NCBI GenBank assembly: GCA_030598885.1 | Contig: JAUVOZ010000112.1 | Location: 1-6,757, forward strand | Direction of reading: 5' to 3' | Source: Anaerolineae bacterium | GTDB taxonomy: Bacteria; Chloroflexota; Anaerolineae; Anaerolineales; E44-bin32 | Length of the DNA: 6,757 nucleotides | Shown here: in pieces, positions 1 to 4,484 of the stretch | Layout of the letters: each line of letters opens with the position of its first letter | Position numbering within the stretch: position 1 is the first letter of the stretch | Notes under the pieces: generated by a model | Database searches by the model: none | Seen by the model: the letters and a program-made list of their open reading frames with translations, nothing else | Told to the model about the DNA's origin: nothing | Program-made: the position numbers and the translations under genes

Positions 1-1
1 C

Positions 2-1531
2 AAGGTCCGGCTCGTCGAGGGCAAGCCTTTCGACCCCGCGAACGTCCAAGATGTGAGTGGGACCGAGGGAATAAGGACCGACATCGATGCCGTCATCGTG
101 TCGATCGGAATGAGGTCTACTCTTCCACTTAAACAAGCGGAAGGTCTCTTCTACGCTGGTGATATGGCGACTGGCCCGACGACTGTCGTTGAGGCAGTCG
201 CGTCTGGCAAGAATGCGGCAGTCGAGATCGATGCCTACCTGGGAGACCAGAAGAAACCTGTGATTGAGAAAGCGACGAAATCCTACTTCACCTTACCAGG
301 TTTCAATCCGGTACCCGTCTCACTGGCGACCGATTTCTTCGGACAGCCGATCCGCTCGCCCTATCTCCTCTCAGCCTCGCCGCCCACAGATGGGTTGGAT
401 CAGATGATAAAGGCCTATGAAGCCGGCTGGGCCGGTGGCGTGATTAAGACTGCGTTTGACAACGTACCGATCCACATCCCTTCGGAGTATATGTTCACCT
501 TCGGGCCATATACGTATGGGAACTGTGACAATGTATCGGGGCACTCGCTCGATCGTGTCTGCCGAGAGGTGGAGCAATTAGTAAAGCAGTGGCCGGATCG
601 TCTCACCATTGCCTCGACGGGAGGCCCGGTGACCGGTGATGACGAGTCCGATGCTTCCGTATGGCAGTCGAATACGCGAAAGCTCGAAGCAGCCGGTGCG
701 ATGGGTATCGAATACTCTCTGTCATGTCCACAAGGGGGTGACGAGACCGAGGGTGATATCGTATCTCAGAATGCGGCCCTCACCGCCAAAATCATCGATT
801 GGATTATGGCGGTCGGATCGCCTGAAATTCCGAAGCTTTTCAAACTGACTGCGGCGGTGACTTCGATCATACCGATCGTCCGTGCGATCCGTGAGGTCCT
901 TGAACGATATCCCGGCAAGAAAGCAGGGATTACTCTTGCCAATACCTTTCCCACCCTCGCCTTCCGACCAGCTACAAGCGACCGTGCGTGGGAAGAGGGC
1001 ATCATTGTCGGCATGAGTGGTGAGGGGGTTGCGCCCATCTCGTACCTCACGCTGGCGAAAGCTGTGCCAGAGGGTGTGGAGGTATCAGGAAACGCCGGTC
1101 CGATGGACTACAAGGCTGCCATGGATTTCCTTGCTCTTGGCGTCAAGACCGTCCAGTTCTGCACGATTGTCATCAAACACGGGTATGGGATTATTAAAGA
1201 GCTTGAATCGGGCACAGCGTTTCTCATGCAGGAACGTGGGATTGAATCGGTCAAAGAACTGATCGGAATCGCCCAACCTAATCCGATCACCGACTTCATG
1301 GATCTATCTCCGGTGAAGAAGGTATCCGACTTCGACCACGATCTGTGTGTATCGTGTGGAAACTGTACCCGCTGCCCCTATCTGGCTATCGAGCTCGATG
1401 ACCAGCGCCTTCCATTATCAGACCCAGCGAAGTGCATCGGCTGCTCGATCTGTGCGCTGAAGTGCTTTGTTGGTGCAATAACCTTGCGGACGCGCAGCCC
1501 CGAGGAGCTCGCACTGTTGAAGGAGGATTAA
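2..1531 (+). CDS. Dihydropyrimidine-dehydrogenase-like FAD/FMN iron-sulfur oxidoreductase, C-terminal part (5' end outside window)
   Basis: The reading frame is open to the left edge, so the true start lies outside; 509 residues are visible (numbered here from base 2). Residues 1-80 are the end of a GltD/PreT-type NAD(P)H-FAD domain, with its closing FAD motif YAGDMATGPTTVVEA at 51-65. Residues about 105-430 form a dihydroorotate-dehydrogenase-like FMN barrel as in PreA: SASPPT near 124-129, SCPQG at 241-245 with C242 in the catalytic-base position, and N314-T315 matching the substrate-binding Asn-Thr pair of mammalian DPD. The C-terminus carries two [4Fe-4S] motifs, C449/452/455/458 and C478/481/484/488. 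This order matches single-chain DPD, and I infer a cytosolic enzyme moving electrons between NAD(P)H and a ring substrate. It occupies the place of ygfK beside ssnA. YgfK itself, as I recall it, has a different domain order. Oddities are the short loop in the first cluster motif and Ser239 where DPD has Asn668. The family call is firm; the substrate is unknown. Confidence 0.88.
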   Translation, partial: KVRLVEGKPFDPANVQDVSGTEGIRTDIDAVIVSIGMRSTLPLKQAEGLFYAGDMATGPTTVVEAVASGKNAAVEIDAYLGDQKKPVIEKATKSYFTLPGFNPVPVSLATDFFGQPIRSPYLLSASPPTDGLDQMIKAYEAGWAGGVIKTAFDNVPIHIPSEYMFTFGPYTYGNCDNVSGHSLDRVCREVEQLVKQWPDRLTIASTGGPVTGDDESDASVWQSNTRKLEAAGAMGIEYSLSCPQGGDETEGDIVSQNAALTAKIIDWIMAVGSPEIPKLFKLTAAVTSIIPIVRAIREVLERYPGKKAGITLANTFPTLAFRPATSDRAWEEGIIVGMSGEGVAPISYLTLAKAVPEGVEVSGNAGPMDYKAAMDFLALGVKTVQFCTIVIKHGYGIIKELESGTAFLMQERGIESVKELIGIAQPNPITDFMDLSPVKKVSDFDHDLCVSCGNCTRCPYLAIELDDQRLPLSDPAKCIGCSICALKCFVGAITLRTRSPEELALLKED

Positions 1532-1628
1532 TCACAACCTTGAAAGAGATTAGCAATAACATCATAAGCAGCAAGAAAAGTGGAGGCGAAGGTTAATAAA
1601 CGAACACACCTTTGGGATTAGTATTAGG

Positions 1629-1652
1629 TTGCTAACCACACAAGGTTAGCAA
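1629..1652. promoter_or_regulatory. Perfect inverted repeat, probable operator upstream of ssnA
   Basis: TTGCTAACC at 1629-1637 and its exact reverse complement GGTTAGCAA at 1644-1652 are separated by six bases (ACACAA). The repeat ends two bases before a consensus -10 box, so it covers the -35 and spacer region of the likely ssnA promoter. No T-run follows on either strand, which argues against an intrinsic terminator. Binding by a dimeric repressor is inferred; I cannot name the regulator family. Confidence 0.6.
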
Positions 1653-1654
1653 AG

Positions 1655-1660
1655 TATAAT
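1655..1660 (+). promoter_or_regulatory. ssnA: Consensus -10 box (TATAAT) of the probable ssnA promoter
   Basis: A perfect TATAAT lies 49 bases before the ssnA ATG, which would put the transcription start near 1666-1668 with a leader of about 43 bases. No good -35 box sits at the usual distance: the hexamer at 17-base spacing is CTAACC, and the best match, TTGCTA at 1629-1634, is 20 bases away. The -10 also lacks an upstream TG extension. The promoter may therefore be weak without an activator, or controlled through the palindrome that overlaps it. Confidence 0.5.
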
Positions 1661-1697
1661 CAGTCAAGACTTTCGGTTGTTGCTTATTTTAGTAACG

Positions 1698-1703
1698 AAG
1701 GGA
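1698..1703 (+). promoter_or_regulatory. ssnA: Ribosome binding site of ssnA
   Basis: AAGGGA lies six bases before the ATG at 1710. This decides the start: an in-frame TTG at 1677 would add eleven residues, has no comparable ribosome binding site, and lies only about ten bases after the predicted transcription start. Confidence 0.65.
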
Positions 1704-1709
1704 CGAACC

Positions 1710-3029
1710 ATGACTATTCGATTTGAGAACGGCATTGTTGTAACATTGGGCAGGGATAACAAAGTCCTGTGGAACGGATCGGTCGTCACCGATGGAGATC
1801 AAATTACAGCTGTCGGTGATACCCCTGAGATGAGAGAAAGTTTTCCCGACGCCGAGGTCGTCGATTGCTCGGGTAAGATAATCCTTCCGGGCTTCATATG
1901 TGCCCACCACCACTTTTATTCCACCATGGCCCGTGGTATGGCTCCACCGGGGGAACCAGCTTCTAATTTCGTCGAGATCCTCCAACGGCTATGGTGGAAG
2001 CTTGATAAGGCGCTCTCCGAGGAAGACATCACCCTTTCGACCCAGATCCCTCTCATCGAGTGCATTCGCAACGGCACGACTACAATCATTGACCATCACG
2101 CCTCTCCTTCAATGCGCGACGGATCGCTTGATCTTATCGAGAAGGCGGTCCGCGAGGCCGGTCTACGAGCCTCTCTCTGTTACGAGGTATCGGACCGCAA
2201 CGAGCCCGGCGCGGGGATTGTTGAGAACGAACGTTTCATTAAGAAGGTCGGCAAGGGAGATGGTCAGATTGCGGCCATGATGGGCCTGCACGCCTCCTTT
2301 ACCGTCTCGGATGAGACCGTCGAGAAGTGTGTGGGTATAGCTGAAGATGCTGGCGTTGGCTGTCACCTCCACGTGGCTGAAGATGCTGCGGATCGGGAGG
2401 ATTCCATCACCAAGTATGGCACGCCAACGGTTAATCGGCTGCAGGGGCTAGGTGTAACCGGAGACCAGTCGATCTTTGTCCATTGCGTTCACATCGACGA
2501 ATCAGAGATGGGGATTCTCGCCGACACGAAGACAAATGTCGTACACAACCCAGAATCGAACATGAATAACGCGGTTGGCGTAACCAAACTGCTCAAGCTG
2601 CTTGAGAAGGGCGTATTGGTCGGCCTTGGAACTGATGGGATGTCCTCGGACATGCTTGCTCAGATGCGTTGCGCTTATTTGCTGCACCGACTTGACAATC
2701 TGGATCCGCGGGTGGCCTTCGTGGAAGCACCACAACTGCTTCTACAAAACAACGCTGAAATCGCCGGACGCCAGTTTGGTATATCTCTAGGCGAGATCGC
2801 CGAGGGTGGTCCTGCTGATCTCGCCATTATTGACTATTGGCCCCCAACGCCTCTAAATGAGGCCAACTTTCTTGGGCACTTCATCTTCGGTCTGGTTGAC
2901 GCCACTGTTGATACGACGGTCTGCCGAGGCAAGATCCTGATGAGAAATAAGAAGATCCTCTCTCTTGATGAAGAACGAATCGCAGCCCGCTCACGTGAAC
3001 TTGCGCCGAAGATGTGGAAACGGTTATAA
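1710..3029 (+). CDS. ssnA: SsnA-type amidohydrolase (aminohydrolase/chlorohydrolase family, purine/selenium-hydroxylase cluster marker)
   Basis: The product is 439 residues, close to E. coli SsnA (about 442), and is a cytosolic metal-dependent hydrolase of the TRZ/ATZ-like amidohydrolase superfamily. The N-terminal beta-sandwich strands lead to LPGFICAHHHFYSTMARG (59-76), where H66 and H68 form the HxH metal pair. H221 and E224 in HLHVAED are the third metal ligand and the catalytic Glu. H258 in the HCVH segment and D309 in GLGTDGMSSD complete the site, so all expected catalytic residues are present. NFVEILQRLWWKLDKAL near 86-102 is characteristic of SsnA and separates it from generic guanine or cytosine deaminases. 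The substrate of SsnA is not firmly known; it is found with selenium-dependent molybdenum hydroxylases and in purine-degradation clusters, which fits this neighbourhood. It has its own promoter-like region and lies 178 bases after the flavoprotein gene. No terminator is visible on either side, so read-through from upstream is possible. Confidence 0.92.
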   Translation: MTIRFENGIVVTLGRDNKVLWNGSVVTDGDQITAVGDTPEMRESFPDAEVVDCSGKIILPGFICAHHHFYSTMARGMAPPGEPASNFVEILQRLWWKLDKALSEEDITLSTQIPLIECIRNGTTTIIDHHASPSMRDGSLDLIEKAVREAGLRASLCYEVSDRNEPGAGIVENERFIKKVGKGDGQIAAMMGLHASFTVSDETVEKCVGIAEDAGVGCHLHVAEDAADREDSITKYGTPTVNRLQGLGVTGDQSIFVHCVHIDESEMGILADTKTNVVHNPESNMNNAVGVTKLLKLLEKGVLVGLGTDGMSSDMLAQMRCAYLLHRLDNLDPRVAFVEAPQLLLQNNAEIAGRQFGISLGEIAEGGPADLAIIDYWPPTPLNEANFLGHFIFGLVDATVDTTVCRGKILMRNKKILSLDEERIAARSRELAPKMWKRL

Positions 3030-3185
3030 GGTATCTTTGATTTTAGACTTCGAATTGTATAGGTGAGAACGCTTGTCTCCGCTTTATGTTCGTTGGAGGA
3101 ATGCTACCGTCCCACCATTTCCGGGATGTCTTATGGCTGGCGGTGAGCGCCTTGAATGCATATATAGAAAGGCATGATAACCAGC
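3030..3185. other. Intergenic gap between ssnA and the thioesterase gene; possible weak promoter
   Basis: This 156-base AT-richer gap has no hairpin with a T-run, so I see no terminator for ssnA. A weak sigma-70-like pair is possible: TTGATT at 3037-3042 and TATAGG at 3058-3063, four of six matches each, with a short 15-base spacer. A GGAGG at 3095-3099 lies one base before an ATG that opens a 30-codon frame (3101-3193) running over the start of the thioesterase. I do not annotate that frame as a gene. Confidence 0.35.
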
Positions 3186-3674
3186 ATGGCTAATCAGGAT
3201 CAGAAGAAAACCAAGATCAAACAACCTAATTCTCGCCACTGCTTCGTCTGCGGTATAGAGAATCCTTGTGGCCTTAAGATGTCTTTCTACGAGGTGGAAC
3301 CGGGGCATGCTGTAGCGGAGTATACTGTAACCGAACGCTACCAAGGCTATCCGGGCATCGTTCATGGTGGGATCGTGGCTGCCATGCTTGATGAAACATT
3401 GGGACGGGCTGCGATGGTCGGTGATCAAAAGCACTTCAGGGTGACTGCCAAGGTTGAGATTCGCTATCGCAAGCCGGTACCGGTTGGAATACCTCTGCAA
3501 CTCCACGGAAGGCTTGGACGACGGCGTGGCAAGCTGATATTTGCCAGTGCTGAGTTGCGTCTACCTGATGGCACCCTGGCAGCTGAAGCGGAAGGTTTGC
3601 TTGTTGATCTCCCAGACCAGATTGCCGATCAGGAGCAACTCGAAACGCTGGGTTGGAAGGTCTACCCGGACTGA
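3186..3674 (+). CDS. PaaI-like hotdog-fold thioesterase
   Basis: The product is 162 residues, the usual size of a single-hotdog acyl-CoA thioesterase of the PaaI/YigI type; such enzymes act in the cytosol as dimers or tetramers. The N-terminus has HCFVCGIENPCGLKMSF (18-34), a motif common in one branch of these proteins. The core motif GIVHGGIVAAMLDETLGRAA (57-76) carries HGG at 60-62 and the acidic pair D69/E70, the expected catalytic positions. No signal peptide or membrane segment is present. The start is uncertain. ATG 3174 would add four residues but lies one base after AGAAAGG, too close to use it; ATG 3186 is 13 bases after the same site, which is long. I prefer 3186. An in-frame TAG at 3165 excludes earlier starts. 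The gene lies 27 bases before ygfM, so the two are probably cotranscribed. A thioesterase is not a usual member of the ssnA-ygfM-xdhD set. Its substrate is unknown; it could serve a CoA-thioester step or simple acyl-CoA housekeeping. Confidence 0.85.
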   Translation: MANQDQKKTKIKQPNSRHCFVCGIENPCGLKMSFYEVEPGHAVAEYTVTERYQGYPGIVHGGIVAAMLDETLGRAAMVGDQKHFRVTAKVEIRYRKPVPVGIPLQLHGRLGRRRGKLIFASAELRLPDGTLAAEAEGLLVDLPDQIADQEQLETLGWKVYPD

Positions 3675-3689
3675 GCTTAAACCAACGGC

Positions 3690-3694
3690 AAGGA
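3690..3694 (+). promoter_or_regulatory. Ribosome binding site of the ygfM-like gene
   Basis: AAGGA lies seven bases before ATG 3702 and only four before the adjacent in-frame GTG at 3699. The spacing favours ATG 3702 as the start. Confidence 0.55.
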
Positions 3695-3701
3695 ACCTGT
3701 G

Positions 3702-4484
3702 ATGTGCCCATTCGAATTCTTCCGGCCAAAGACTTTAGCTGAAGCCATCGAACTTCTTGAGCAAGGCGTACCACTTGCTGGTGGTACAGCCCTGACCCCC
3801 CGTCGCGGTGAGATACCAGCAGTGATCGATCTGCGAGAGCTGGGCCTTGACAATCTTGAAATACAAGATAACACCATCCTGATCGGTGCCGGGCTTACCC
3901 TGCAAAAGATGGTCGATGCTGTACATATACTCCCAGTAGCGCTGAGGGAGGTTTGTATTAAAGAATCGGGTTGGAATCTACGGAATATGGCGACGCTTGG
4001 CGGGGTGATTATGTCTGGTGACGGACGATCTCCGTTGCTAACCGTTTTGTTGGCATTGAGGGCGCAAGCGGTGATTGAGCCGGGGGGAAACACGGTTCCA
4101 CTTGTTGATTTGCTTCAGCAACGGGAAGAAGCTGGCTTTCATCACCTGATCACAGCAATTCGACTTGATAACCCCCTCGCTTTGGTTTATGAGCAGATAT
4201 CGAGAACACCGGCGGACCGGCCTATAGTATGTGCAGCTATCGCCCACTTCCCTGAGGAAAACGCTGGGTATCCGTTCCAGGTGGCGTTGGGTGGTTTCGG
4301 TTCACACCCTATTCGGGTTGAGGAAGCCGAATCCATACTAGAAGGCGATGGAGATATCGATGCTGCGGTGGAAGCCTGCCGTAAGGTCTATATCGAGGCA
4401 GGAGATGCCTGGGCGAGTCCGGAGTACCGTTCACATTCAACTGGTGTGCTGGTGCGACGCTTATTGATGGAGTTGCTAAGCTAA
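3702..4484 (+). CDS. ygfM: YgfM-like FAD-binding subunit of a molybdenum hydroxylase
   Basis: The product is 260 residues, nearly the length of E. coli YgfM (about 259) and of the medium (CoxM/XdhB-type) subunits. It should carry FAD electrons between the [2Fe-2S] clusters of its partner and an external acceptor. The FAD pyrophosphate-binding segment is PLAGGTALTP (24-33). The second FAD motif is NLRNMATLGGVIMSGDGRSPL (92-112 region); here GGV replaces the more common GGN, and the following loop is short. The C-terminal domain shows SRTPADRPIVCAAIA (167-181) and ends with the family pattern of a tyrosine-arginine pair before a GVLVRRLL helix (242-256). The stop codon shares one base with the start of the next gene (TAATG), so the two are probably translationally coupled and form one complex. 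An in-frame GTG at 3699 is a possible alternative start. The subunit role is well supported; the gene name rests on size and context. Confidence 0.88.
   Translation: MCPFEFFRPKTLAEAIELLEQGVPLAGGTALTPRRGEIPAVIDLRELGLDNLEIQDNTILIGAGLTLQKMVDAVHILPVALREVCIKESGWNLRNMATLGGVIMSGDGRSPLLTVLLALRAQAVIEPGGNTVPLVDLLQQREEAGFHHLITAIRLDNPLALVYEQISRTPADRPIVCAAIAHFPEENAGYPFQVALGGFGSHPIRVEEAESILEGDGDIDAAVEACRKVYIEAGDAWASPEYRSHSTGVLVRRLLMELLS

Noticed and set aside
1540..1596. An 18-codon frame starting at TTG after the flavoprotein gene, preceded by AAGGAGG at 1520-1526.
   Set aside because: The spacing to the TTG is 13 bases, the start codon is weak, the peptide is short with no recognisable pattern, and the AAGGAGG is simply part of the last codons of the preceding gene.
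1629..1652. The palindrome as an intrinsic terminator of the first gene.
   Set aside because: The stem is only moderately GC-rich and no run of T follows on either strand; the adjacent TATAAT makes an operator more likely.
3084..3506. A 140-codon minus-strand open frame across the ssnA-thioesterase gap.
   Set aside because: It overlaps the well-supported thioesterase, shows no family motif and has no ribosome binding site that I can support.
4035..4043. A second copy of the TTGCTAACC half-site inside ygfM.
   Set aside because: It is a single arm without its partner, lies within coding sequence, and a 9-base match can occur by chance in a window of this size.
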